Positions 9,414 through 18,238 of a DNA stretch of 22,400 nt are shown piece after piece. The stretch's first letter is position 1. Each line of letters begins with the position of its first letter. The position numbers and the translations under genes were made by a program. The DNA is from Dimorphilus gyrociliatus. Taxonomy: Eukaryota > Annelida > Polychaeta > Dinophilidae. The stretch lies in NCBI GenBank assembly GCA_904063045.1, contig CAJFCJ010000061.1, positions 1 through 22,400 of the forward strand, read 5' to 3'. The notes under the pieces are model-generated. The model was not told where the DNA came from and searched no databases. It worked only from the letters and a program-made list of their open reading frames with translations.

Positions 9414-9485
9414 TGGGGCAAACAGAAAATGTCCCCAAATGGATTTTGAAAGCAACATTTCAGATTGAAAAATTGTTAGATACAG
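9414..9485 (+). repeat. Dispersed module, copy C
   Basis: This is the best preserved coding register of the three copies. After GGGG the frame reads Q-T-E-N-V-P-K-W-I-L-K-A and stays open for about 25 codons. Copies A (6455) and B (16890) have stops or a shift at the Trp codon. The parent element is not recognised. Confidence 0.55.
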
Positions 9486-9987
9486 TAATTTGATTGGTAG
9501 TTTATGTCCAAAGTGTAGAGGTAATTAAAAAGGAGAGTGAGTGAAACTGTCCTTGGATGAAATTGTACCCATGGCTGATGAAGCCATACCCATAAAAAGT
9601 TAATTCAAAATGAAGAGAATACATATTGAATATTGTACATATATTACATTATTAAATGATAATAATTGAACCAAAAACAATAAAAGTATTGTTGAAAATT
9701 TAAATAACACTCATTAAAAAAATTTCACTTTGAAAACAAATTGCTTTGAAAGTCAAGATCTATCTCCTAAATATTTCTGGACAAAGTTTATGTTGGAAGA
9801 TTGGAGAGAGGTTCATTTATATTAAATTGAATCTAGATTTTAATTATTCTTCTTTTTTTATTTGTAAAACATTCAATTTATTTGATGAACAATGTTCAAA
9901 CCAAAAAAGAAGAAGCAACATATGTAGATAAAGAGTGTCAAGTTTTGCTTGGAAGGAGTTCAGAGAGGAAAAGATATTTTATCATAT
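9486..9987. other. Stretch without a recognisable gene
   Basis: Short open frames only. The plus-strand frame at about 9746-9931 has no motif. Confidence 0.45.
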
Positions 9988-10301
9988 TGTACAACTTTCG
10001 TTCTCTTTTATTCTTCTACTATACTACTATTATCTATAACTTACTACAAACCGATGCAAGGAAATACAATAACATGTGGCCTAACACAGACCTTCTTGGT
10101 CATACTTAAGGTTCATCCTAAGTACCATTTAAGTTTTGGCCATGTTATGATTGATGAGCTTGTCTATGGTTTTTGCCAAACTATGATTAATTAACTTTCT
10201 CAAGTGGGCAACTTTGTAACATTTTGTTCTAAGGACAAACATGTGCTAGGTGAGTTCACAGCTGTAAAGTGGTGATTGAACACTAGAAGAATAGTCTATA
10301 T
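9988..10301 (+). repeat. LTR family B fragment (5' part), plus orientation
   Basis: It begins TGTACAAC, the terminus shared by all family B copies. It matches the reverse complement of 18052-17745 and of 13028-12817 plus the adjacent part of the 11790 copy, at high identity through the CACAGCTGTAAAGTGGTGATTG segment. Homology ends near the TATA-like TCTATATAG at about 10300, so only the U3 side remains. Small open frames here are shadows of the LTR. Confidence 0.8.
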
Positions 10302-10420
10302 AGTATTCTTTTCAATTCTCTTAATTTCTATCTATTTCTCTTTAAATATTTTACTTATTTCTCCATTTATTAAAGATTTATTCATATATATAAATTCATC
10401 ATAACATTCTTTTCGAATTT
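10302..10420. other. AT-rich spacer
   Basis: Low-complexity T/A-rich DNA between the LTR fragment and the next MULE relic. Nothing else was seen. Confidence 0.4.
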
Positions 10421-10789
10421 TGTAATAAATAAATGGATAAGTTTTCCCAAAATAAGGATGAGTTTTCCCATTCCTGGATTTTCATTCACACTTAAAGCTA
10501 AAACCTCTAAAAGCAGCATCTGCGTGCATAGTAAAAGGACCAAAAAACAAAGGTGTTCTGCAAGAATAAGCCAGCAGGGGAAAACTTTTATAAAGGGGAA
10601 GTTAGAACACTTTTCAAAATCTATTTCATATTTTAGAGTATCAGAAATCTGACTGGCATGTCACAGCATCAGAAGATTACAATGGATTTTGAGATGGGTC
10701 TGTGGAGAGCTGTATCCAAAATATATCCAAAATCAATAATTCATGGGTGTGTATTCCATTTCACACAGACATTATTTAGGGAAATTCAG
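10420..10789 (+). pseudogene. Second FLYWCH/MULE transposase relic
   Basis: Frame 10458-10652 contains a FLYWCH-like finger, seen as C-V-H-S-K-R-T-K-K-Q-R-C-S-A-R-I followed by GKLEHFS, but ends in a stop. In another frame, 10657-10789 encodes MSQHQKITMDFEMG and the MULE block IIHGCVFHFTQTLFREIQ, including the DFE catalytic Asp that the 7553 relic has lost. The second segment ends at a good donor, CAG|GTAAAA at 10790. The two parts are out of frame with each other and no downstream exon was found, so this is a broken copy. Confidence 0.68.
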
Positions 10790-11045
10790 GTAAAATATTC
10801 ATTTTAAATTAACATTTCAAGTTTTTCTTTACAAAGAATGTTACTTCAGTCTTTTGTGAATATTTCTCTTGATATTTGATAACTGGTATTTCAATCTTAT
10901 CAATAAACAGTCATTCATAATTTTAAGGTAGTTCATGCTAATTATTTTAAAGTTTTGAATAACAGTATTGAGCATTTGGTACATTTAGTCATTTTGAACA
11001 TAACTGATAATTTACCATTAGAAGAGTTCCTTAGGTCTTGTGATG

Positions 11046-11520
11046 GAAAAGATTGTCTCAAGATGGATTACCTACAAACTTGATTGTAAGACAAGGGTAG
11101 AGATGTCTACAGAAGACATCTAGAAAAGTATGGTGAAGAATGAGAGGATTTTTTGTCAAAAAATTGTTACAGGAGATGAAACATTGGTATTCTATCATTA
11201 ACCATTCACTAAAGGAGATTCTTTAGAATACAATGCAAAATTCACAAATCAGAATATATCAGAAATGTACATTAATTAAAGCAACAAATCAAACTGTAAA
11301 TGGCAGAATCGTTTCTAAAAGTATAAGCTACTGCAATGAAACGATCAACTGATACTATTGCTCTACTCCATAATGAAGCCGTTGCACAGGTATTTAAAAC
11401 AACAAATAGGGATGTTGGTATAGACACGGCATTGATTGTAAAATGGGCTATTGATTTTTCTATTGAAACATCTTATACCACCAATGTTTTCATTTTGCTA
11501 CTCAAGACGCCATATTAAAA
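11046..11520 (+). pseudogene. mariner-family transposase relic
   Basis: One frame from about 11046 to 11270 reads KIVSRWITYKL, RVEMSTEDI, then FCQKIVTGDETLVFYH and PFTKGDSLEY, with in-frame stops. This follows the mariner order, including the ITGDETW-type first catalytic Asp block and the P-x-TK-x-x-S motif. After about 70 bp, the frame at 11336-11518 resembles the second block (IALLHNEAVAQVFKTT against the usual LLHDNARPH type), with the catalytic region altered and the C-terminus not recognisable. It is clearly dead. Terminal inverted repeats were not found. Confidence 0.65.
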
Positions 11521-11789
11521 TATTTATAGATAAAACATCAACCTCCAAAAATTGTCAGTTTTTGCTTATGAAGATTGTTCTCATTCTTTACCATGAACAT
11601 TGATCTCTTTTGAGTAAATCTCCAGGTGAAGGAACATTCAGTTTTTCTTTTCACAGAATAAGAATAATTTTTGTGAAGGTGTGCACTTAGATATTGTACT
11701 GCTTTGGTTTTTTCAACATTTTCCCTTCATAGTGTACTGCTTTGGTCTTGCCAATTTATGCATTTGCAACTTATAAAAGTACTGATTCT
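11521..11789. other. Repeat-like stretch without a gene
   Basis: A duplicated TGTACTGCTTTGGT occurs at about 11695 and 11740. A TGTGCACTTAGATAT at 11681-11695 equals the 5' terminus of the solo gypsy LTR at 12074, suggesting another LTR stub. Confidence 0.45.
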
Positions 11790-13028
11790 ACTCAAACCTT
11801 TAAACAAAGTGTTTCAATTCAATTGCTTTATTGAAAATATAATACTTAAGCAAGTAACAATATGAATATTCAGTAGCAGATTAAGCAGTGGGAAACAGTA
11901 GGTTGCCAAGTTACCAAACTAGTGTCCAATGTTGAGGAAGTAGAAAGATCCCAGTGGGTGTTGGTTCCAGTTCATCCTCCCAGGTTGAGGTTAGCCACTT
12001 GGAGTGAAGCAGTGAGGAGTTATATACTTGAAGACTATTCTCTAGTGTCCAATCACCATTTTACAGCTGTGAATGTGCACTTAGATATATTGACATATTG
12101 GCATTTAGACTTTAGGTTAGAGGAATTCTAGAATAACTTCTATTTCGTAGAAATTATAATGGTGGAACTTTAGAAAGGCTTTTATCTCGTAGAATAAGAT
12201 TCTAGAACATTAGAAACAACTATATTTCATAGGAAATAGATCATTTGCCCATATTAGATGGAGCCACTATGAAGTTAACAAAGGAACAAAGAACATGGAA
12301 AAGATGCATGTCAAAGTTGTGACATCTTGGGCAATGCCAGATGTTGATGAGGCAGACTTAATCTGCAGTGGCAAATGTTGACCATGTCATGTTTGCCTTA
12401 TCATTATGATCTAGGTGTAATAGTCTTTGTTGTCTTTGTTTCTTGTGGATTATGAGACTGTTGTGTCTCACCTTTTTTTAATCATTGAACAATTGAACCC
12501 AAGCTTTGGTAAATGTATAAAAGGAAATACATTTCCCCAGCTTGGCAGTTCAGTTCTTTAACCATTAGCTGGCTGTTTAAGCTTACTTGTTTAGAACTAG
12601 AAACTCATTTACTCAATGCATATTCTTTGGATGATAAACTGGCAATTTGTTGATTCATTTCAACCTAAATTACAGTTATTGAGATTATATGTGGACGAAC
12701 TTAAAAGGTTCTATTTGTTTGAGTACTTTGGTGAGTTGATTAATGATTGAAGAAGACAAATACTGTTCAGGAGAAGCAGAAATTCCTACAATTACAATAC
12801 AACAAAGTACAGTGAACTCACCTAGTTCATGTTTGTCCTTAGAACAATCTGTTACAAAGTTGCCCACTTGAAAAAGTTAATTAATCATAGTTTGGCCAAA
12901 ACCTTAGACAAGCTGATCAATCATAATGTGGCCAAAACTTAAGTGGTACTTAGGATGAACCTTAAGTATGACCAATAAGGTCTGTGTTAGGCCACATGTT
13001 ATTGTATTTCCTTGCATCGGTTTGTACA
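11790..13028 (-). repeat. LTR family B copy, minus orientation, interrupted by a solo gypsy LTR
   Basis: The two arms, 11790-12073 and 12812-13028, align continuously to 17505-18052. In minus orientation the copy starts TGTACAAA at 13028 and has a TATATAAC box near 12025. It has lost about 45 bp between two TTGTA direct repeats near 13022. The arms are separated only by the 738-bp insertion at 12074-12811 and share its GTGAA target duplication. The outer (left) edge is uncertain by about 20 bp. No polyprotein is associated with this copy. Confidence 0.82.
12074..12811 (+). mobile_element. Solo LTR of the gypsy family, 738 bp, with 5-bp target duplication
   Basis: It starts TGTGCAC and ends AGTACA (TG...CA), flanked by GTGAA at 12069-12073 and 12812-12816. 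Removing it and one GTGAA restores the uninterrupted family B LTR seen at 17773. A TATAAAAG box lies at 12516-12523 and the Inr-like TTCAGTT at 12549. The last 69 bp (12743-12811) are an open frame of 23 codons ending exactly at the LTR edge, homologous to the Gag N-terminus of the element at 4634. U3 is unlike that of the 4566 LTR. A single LTR with an intact duplication implies LTR-LTR recombination after insertion. Confidence 0.9.
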
Positions 13029-13831
13029 ACATCTATTTCCATTTTTAATACATGTATTTTCTTCATGGACAAGAAAACCTAGCAAAATGCTTACAGACAC
13101 ACTTTCTTCCAATAAATTGGCATAGGCTAAATAGAAAACATCCATAAAATTCTAAGGTTTTGACAAACCAGGAAGTATATTCCTTCTAATATAAAGATTA
13201 TGAAAAACAACTTACAAGTATAATAATATAGAATTAAGACTTTTTAAAAAAAAGTTAAATTAGTTAATGAATCATTTTTACATTTTTCATGCTACTGCTG
13301 CAATCCTACTTTCTATCATTAACCAAAAAATTTGGTTTTGGATTAGATCAAAATGAGCCTAATCTGTTAAAAAATATTATTAATATTTGATACTACTATT
13401 CAATAGTTCATACACAGGTGAGTTTTGTTCATTCTCACTCTTCTCTTTTATGTAAATGTTTCTTTTCCCCTATAATCAATAAGCCTAAGAACATAGTCCT
13501 AACCCTAAAAAATCTTACTTTTTTATCATTTTTGCCAATTAGGTCTTTAATTTAAAATGTATGAAAGACAGCTTTTATCAACTTTTGCTTTCAGGCTATT
13601 AAAGTTATATGCTCATGTCAAGTTTGTCTGGTTTGCCTAAAATGTAACAAACATTTTTAGGTTTGGTAAGGTCAATAGTTTCAGGAAAATATTCCCTTTT
13701 TAAGCTTTTTGTTCCTTTACCAAGGTAATGGTGGCGCCATCTGTCATAGTCTAGTTTGTAGGCAAATATTGTCTTTTGTTCGGTTCCTAATTTTCGTTTT
13801 TCATTTTAATAGGCTACCACAAATTTAAATA
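13029..13831. other. AT-rich stretch with no gene seen
   Basis: It contains CCTAACCCTAAA (13498-13509), a complementary-strand telomere-like tract. A short piece near 13115-13160 resembles the dispersed module core (AGAAAACATCC) but is too short to be sure. Confidence 0.45.
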
Positions 13832-14059
13832 GTGAATTTTGCATTCATAATTTTTCTGGACATTTTCGAACAAGTTTTGAAATATTCAAATATTGAATGT
13901 AATCCTATTCTAACTGAAAAAACGTATTTTTGGAATTTATGGAAATATATATATACCGAGATATTTCAACTGTGTGATTTCAAAGCTCACTGTTCTAATG
14001 GTGAAGATGAACAAGATGATGTTTGCCAAAATATAAAAAGTGAAAAATGTTTGAATTGA
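13832..14059 (+). CDS. LDL-receptor class A-like exon or fragment
   Basis: The 75-codon frame ends with QLCDFKAHCSNGEDEQDDVC, the second half of an LDLa module: the last three cysteines, the CD-x5-C spacing and the acidic calcium cluster GEDE. The first half has a single Cys (IECNP) where a full LDLa has three, so the module is divergent or partial. A hydrophobic N-terminal stretch precedes it, but the frame has no ATG at its start. It is probably one exon of a larger gene, or a remnant; splice partners could not be fixed. The function of LDLa modules is calcium-dependent protein binding outside the cell. Confidence 0.5.
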   Translation: MNFAFIIFLDIFEQVLKYSNIECNPILTEKTYFWNLWKYIYTEIFQLCDFKAHCSNGEDEQDDVCQNIKSEKCLN

Positions 14060-14501
14060 ATGATCTGACAAACATTGGTCTCTCAATTCTTCAACATAGA
14101 CAAACAATTATTCATTAAGATTAACCTTATGAATGATTTTCACTTTTAAATTTACTACAATAATTGAATAAACAATAATGAATAATCATTGTCATTCTCA
14201 GAAAGGGAGGTGAGCAGATTCAGACAGAACACCAATACATTCCCATATAAGAATAGATTTTATTGATAATTATTTAATGTCTCTGAATTGAAGCATTTTA
14301 GTGGAAATTATGCAATTATATATGTTATTAATTAAGCTGTGTCATTGATATGAAACTTATTAAATCCGTAAAAGAATTGTATCGCTTTTTGGATACTTTG
14401 TCATACACAAAATAATTGAAAGAGGCCATTAAGAAGCTAAAATTTTAAAAAAGACAAATGTTAAGACAGATAATAAAACTATTACTTTGTGTGTGTGTTT
14501 T
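14060..14501. other. Intergenic stretch between the LDLa-like fragment and the ITIH-C gene
   Basis: AT-rich with a short (TG)n run near 14488-14498. It presumably holds the 3' UTR of the minus-strand gene at its right end. Nothing else was seen. Confidence 0.45.
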
Positions 14502-16089
14502 TTAAAAAACATGCATAGTTTTGTAGAGATACTTTGATATATTGAATGGTTTTAATATATCATTAACATTAATCAACCAACATTCTTCATTGCCTCTTTC
14601 CACTTTTACTCCCTTTATTATCTTGTTATCAATGTCTATAGAAATAAATTTTGATCCAATGTTCCTGTCTGATTGAATTTCTTCATGAAATATGTATTTC
14701 TTTTTTCCAATATCACCTACAAGTCCATCCATTTCTTTATAATCATCTGGTGACAATTTAAAACTTGCATCCAAGTGATTTTCTGAAGAAGAATGTATAG
14801 ATTTCTCTATTTTAATCATTTTTCCACCATTTTCTAATGATGTTATAAAGACATGATTTCTAGTAATCAAATATTGAAATTCTTTAGATTTAAAGGTACT
14901 TTTTTGCATATTTCCAGTCCAGTTAATTAATTGTCCATTGTCAAGAATGATATGGTTAGTTGAAGTAGTTATTTTACCAGAATCAGATTTTATAATGATC
15001 TTATGCATATAGTAATCATCCTTAAGCTGTCCATAAACTTGAATTCCACTTAAACTAAAGCCAGCAATATGTAAATAATCTCCAGGTGAGCCACTAACAT
15101 CATAGCATATAGCCTTAGTAATCAAACTTGGATAATCCAAAACAATTTGTTTCATATGTGGATCACCTGATACAGAAGTCCATGGATCACTGTTAAGGGT
15201 AAAATAAATTGGAATTTCCAGGCTAAATTCAGCTGATTCAACTATTTCACAAGTTAATCTCATCAATGTTGACTTTGTTGAACCAATTTTAGTAGCTGTA
15301 ACAATATCTTCAGTTTTATCAATAAACACTTTTTCATATTTATTCAAGGATGCTTCATTAGCATTGGGAATGGAGTAGCTAGAAAAAACATAAAAGCTTT
15401 ACATTTTCATAGATTGAAGTAGTACCTACTTGCAATAGGTTTTAAAACCATCACTAAAGAAAAAGATGTCTTTTGATGATTCTTCCATCATTGAAATTTT
15501 AATCTTGACTTCAAAAAGTTGAGGTATGTAATCAACAGCTAGATTAAAAAATCAAAGAAATGTACATATGTGTAAATATTTAATGTGAAAACAAAAAATT
15601 CCTTACGGAAAAATTGAGATTTCAAGTCAAAAGAAGCAGAATTCTCTCCTTCAGTACATGTAAAGCTGTGAGTAATTGTCACGACTTTTTCTATATTTTG
15701 AAAGATATTGTCTGGAAAAGTGTGATAAATAATACTATCAGTTAGATCAAGAGATACTCTATATAGTTCAGTTCCATCAGGTTTTCTTGTTTTTAAGCTG
15801 AAATAAACATTGGAGTGTTGAATTAATAATTTTAATACAACAAATGAAAAAATAAACAAATATACCTGCAAGTTGGTGAGCCTATAAACTTTTCAATATT
15901 AAAAAGTGGTCTGGAGTTTGTAGTAATTAAAGATGTATATTTTATAAAAAATTCAAAGGCATTTAAGCAAGCTGTAAAAAAAAATCAATATAAGAAAGAA
16001 TAATAAAAACCTGTTATATACAAACAAAAAAATATACTAAGAAACAGCAGTGAAAGAGTAAAATAACTTTGTCTGCCCATCATTTTCAT
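14502..16089 (-). CDS. Secreted protein with inter-alpha-trypsin-inhibitor heavy-chain C-terminal domain, five exons, 453 residues
   Basis: Exons are 16089-16011, 15971-15866, 15797-15607, 15538-15430 and 15378-14502, with introns of 39, 68, 68 and 51 bp. All have GT...AG ends and all phases agree. Exon 1 encodes a signal peptide (MKMMGRQSYF then a hydrophobic LSLLFLSIFFCLYIT core). Residues about 27-229 are a Cys-poor, probably beta-rich region I do not recognise. From about 230 the ITIH C-terminal family appears: SVSGDPHM (D234-P235), CYDVSGSPGD, GIQVYGQL, NHIILDNGQLI, DGLVGDI and a terminal EECWLINV. In vertebrate heavy chains the D-P-H-F site is where the chain is cleaved and the Asp is esterified to chondroitin sulfate; here D-P-H is kept. 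The usual upstream VIT and von Willebrand A domains are absent. It is likely extracellular; its matrix-linking role is inferred. Confidence 0.82.
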
Positions 16090-16125
16090 TTTGAGCTTTT
16101 TTGCCTCAAAAATGATAAGTGTATA

Positions 16126-16128
<3 letters not shown>

Positions 16129-16156
<28 letters not shown>
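16129..16156. repeat. (TA)14 microsatellite upstream of the ITIH-C gene
   Basis: A pure TA run of 28 bp lies about 40 bp upstream of the ATG at 16089, followed by CACACA/TATATA-rich DNA to about 16200. It occupies the position of the minus-strand proximal promoter or 5' UTR. Confidence 0.9.
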
Positions 16157-16159
<3 letters not shown>

Positions 16160-16160
<1 letters not shown>

Positions 16161-16633
16161 ACTCTCTTTATATTCACACACACATATATATTTTTATATG
16201 GAAATATCACAATGTACATAGTCTTTACATTTGTTGGAAAGCCTCCATAAGTGAACAATGATGTCATTGAATTTTAATTCATTTTAAAATCAAACAATAA
16301 TTTATTTTAATATCTTCAACTATAAATCAAATGTGTCATATTGGTATGCCTAGACAGAACTTTTTTATGACATGATAACAGAGGGGCTTTCATTGTTAAT
16401 TTCTATGTATGAAAATCTACACTATTAAAAATATCTAGGCTTTGCAGGAAGATCTTTGGGGAAGGGAGGGCCTTAACCTTAGAATGCTGTTTAGTTTACC
16501 TTTTAAACATGCAGATATTAACACAAGCTTTTTTATACTAACAACACTTTTCATATAAGTTGTGCAAGACTACTGTTTTGTTCTAGCTACACCCTCTTAA
16601 ACAGTTCATAAATTCTTATAAGTTGTCTATTTC
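16160..16633. other. Intergenic stretch without a gene
   Basis: No coding or RNA feature was seen. It lies between the ITIH-C promoter side and the MULE C-terminal relic. Confidence 0.45.
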
Positions 16634-16860
16634 ATGGAAACCATTAAGACAAACAATAGGGAAACTTGTTTCATTTCTCCATGTTTTAAGAAGCTACTCT
16701 CTGAAAACAAATTAAAGGGAATGCAGAGAACAAAACAAACATACTTACAATCTAAAATCTTTGATTTATGGGACAACTTGGGAACTACAAAAATTACTTT
16801 AGATAATCTTTTAGATGGATTAGTGGAGTTAAACATTCCATGGCTACTTAGTTTCTATTA
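16634..16860 (+). pseudogene. MULE transposase C-terminal relic
   Basis: The first 38 bp from 16688 (AAGAAGCTACTCTCTG...) are identical to 8321-8358 at the end of the other MULE relic, encoding KKLLSENKLKGM. The frame then continues with RTKQTYLQSKIFDLWD and TLDNLLDGLVELNI. This fits the position and style of the C-terminal tail after the GWH block in MULE proteins, where a LDYLRGI-like motif is common. Everything upstream is missing. The frame runs on into the dispersed module at 16890. Confidence 0.55.
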
Positions 16861-16889
16861 CTTGTTTGTTATTTTGTATTTTTTGGGGC

Positions 16890-16970
16890 TGACAGAAAAC
16901 ATCCCCAAGTGAGATTTTTGAAAGCAAGATTTTGGATTGAAAAATGGTCAGAAGGAGTAATATTCAATTC
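16890..16970 (+). repeat. Dispersed module, copy B
   Basis: It has the same core as 6455 and 9414: TTGGGG-CTGACAGAAAACAT-CCCCAA, then a coding-like stretch whose register reads R-F-L-K-A-R-F-W-I-E-K-W after a one-base slip. TTGGGG and CCCCAA could pair as a 6-bp stem. It is adjacent to the MULE tail, so it may belong to the same transposon's 3' end. Confidence 0.6.
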
Positions 16971-17489
16971 AAAAGTATATGCTCAATAATTCAGAAGTAG
17001 CTGTTGAAAATAAAATAACCAATACAGAAATAAAATTTAAAGAAGCAATCTTAAAAGGGCTGGTGACAACCAAGAAAAACAAAAACGATTGATGAAAATT
17101 CTTCTAGCAAGAGAATTGCTGAAAATGTACTGGTCAAGTATTCCAACCATTGAAATTTACCAAATATAGGTAATTGCAAGGAAGTGACAAAGTGGAATAT
17201 AAGAAAGAAAAGGCCTATTGTACAAAATGATATAAAATTTTAAACTGAATATGAGATTTATTCCTTCTAAATTTTTAAAAAACAATAATTATTTGAAACA
17301 GGTTTTAGGGCTGGGTTAGGGTTAAGGTAAAATAATGAGGCTGTCAGTGTTTTCAACAACGCCACTTAGAAAATTGTCATAAATTTGTTGATTGTCCTTC
17401 TGACTACAATCAAGGTGTCAAACAGTGAAAAGATAGTAGGTTATGCAGATATTGAACTCTCCATGTATCAAGCCTGTCAATAATCAGCC
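16971..17489. other. Repeat-rich stretch without a gene, with a TTAGGG-like tract
   Basis: TTTTAGGGCTGGGTTAGGGTTAAGG-type DNA lies at 17303-17327, in the same order after the dispersed module as at 6570-6629. Nothing else was recognised. Confidence 0.5.
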
Positions 17490-18052
17490 TGGTAGTAATC
17501 TAACTAAGACCTTAAACAAAGTGCTTCAATTGAAGTGCTTCATTCAAAATATAATACTTAAGCAAGTAACAATGCAAAAGTTCAATAGCAGAGTCAGTAG
17601 TGGGTAACAGTAGGTTGCCAAGTTACCAAACTAGTGTTCAATGCTGAGTAAGTAGAAAGGTCCTTGTGGATGTTGGTTCCAATTGATCATCCCAGGTTGA
17701 GGTTAGCCAGTTGGAGTGAAAGAGTCAGAGTTTATATAACTGTAGACTTGTCTCTACTGTCCAATCACCACTTTACAGCTGTGAACTCACCTAGTTCATG
17801 TTTGTCCTTAGAACAATATGTTACAGAGTTGCCCACTTGAGAAAGTTAATTAATCATAGTTTGGCAAAAACCATAGACAAGCTGATCAATCATAATGTGG
17901 CCAAAACTTAAGTGGTACTTACGATGAACCTTAAGTATGACCAATAAGGTCTGTGTTAGGCCACATTTTATTGTATTTTGTTGCATCAGTTTGTAGTAAG
18001 TTATAGATAATAGTAGTATAGAATAAGACTAGAATAGAATGAAAGTTGTACA
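17490..18052 (-). repeat. LTR family B, most complete copy (3' LTR)
   Basis: On the minus strand it starts TGTACAAC at 18052. It has a TATATAAAC box near 17733 and ends near 17505-17490; the exact edge was not found. It aligns along its length with 11790-12073 plus 12812-13028, and in reverse with 9988-10301. A polypurine tract directly precedes it on the minus strand, which marks it as the 3' LTR of an element whose interior is almost entirely deleted. Confidence 0.8.
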
Positions 18053-18068
18053 ACTTCCCCCTTCTTTG
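18053..18068 (-). other. Polypurine tract of the family B element
   Basis: On the minus strand CAAAGAAGGGGGAAGT lies immediately before the LTR start TGTACAAC. This is the position and composition expected for plus-strand priming of an LTR retrotransposon. Confidence 0.75.
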
Positions 18069-18199
18069 TGAAGATGAGTCTCTTCATCTTGGTTTGAGTA
18101 GGATCACAGGAGTTGGCTCCTGTTTCTCAGATTGATCTTTTCCTGGGCTTGGTGTGTTAGGAAATGGCTGCTCTGAGAAGTCATCTTCAATCTCATTTA
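18069..18199 (-). pseudogene. Residual internal region of the family B LTR element
   Basis: About 130 bp remain between a 39-bp LTR stub (18200-18238) and the polypurine tract. On the minus strand a short frame reads EIEDDFSEQPFPNTPSPGK and ends KPR followed by a stop, about 20 bp before the polypurine tract. The acidic/proline-rich composition resembles a polyprotein linker or tail, but superfamily (copia or other) cannot be decided. The arrangement of stub, tail and LTR implies a large internal deletion. Confidence 0.5.
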
Positions 18200-18238
18200 T
18201 AGTATAGTATAAGAATAAAATAGAACGAAAGTTGTACA
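18200..18238 (-). repeat. Family B LTR stub (5' LTR terminus)
   Basis: The minus strand starts TGTACAAC at 18238 and matches the first 39 bp of the LTR at 18052 and of the 9988 copy. It abuts an open coding frame at 18239, marking the insertion point in the unknown gene. Confidence 0.75.

Noticed and set aside
9882-10194. Overlapping plus-strand frames of 75-81 codons
   Set aside because: They lie largely within the family B LTR fragment starting at 9988; the same sequence occurs as LTR elsewhere.
11922-12131. 69-codon plus-strand frame
   Set aside because: It crosses the junction between the family B LTR and the nested solo LTR, so it is a chance chimera.
12685-12867. 60-codon minus-strand frame
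   Set aside because: It spans the other junction of the nested solo LTR; antisense to the Gag-start frame.
16890-16912. Helitron 3' hairpin
   Set aside because: The short GGGG/CCCC stem is not followed by a CTRR end and no TC start was found, so the Helitron label is not supported.
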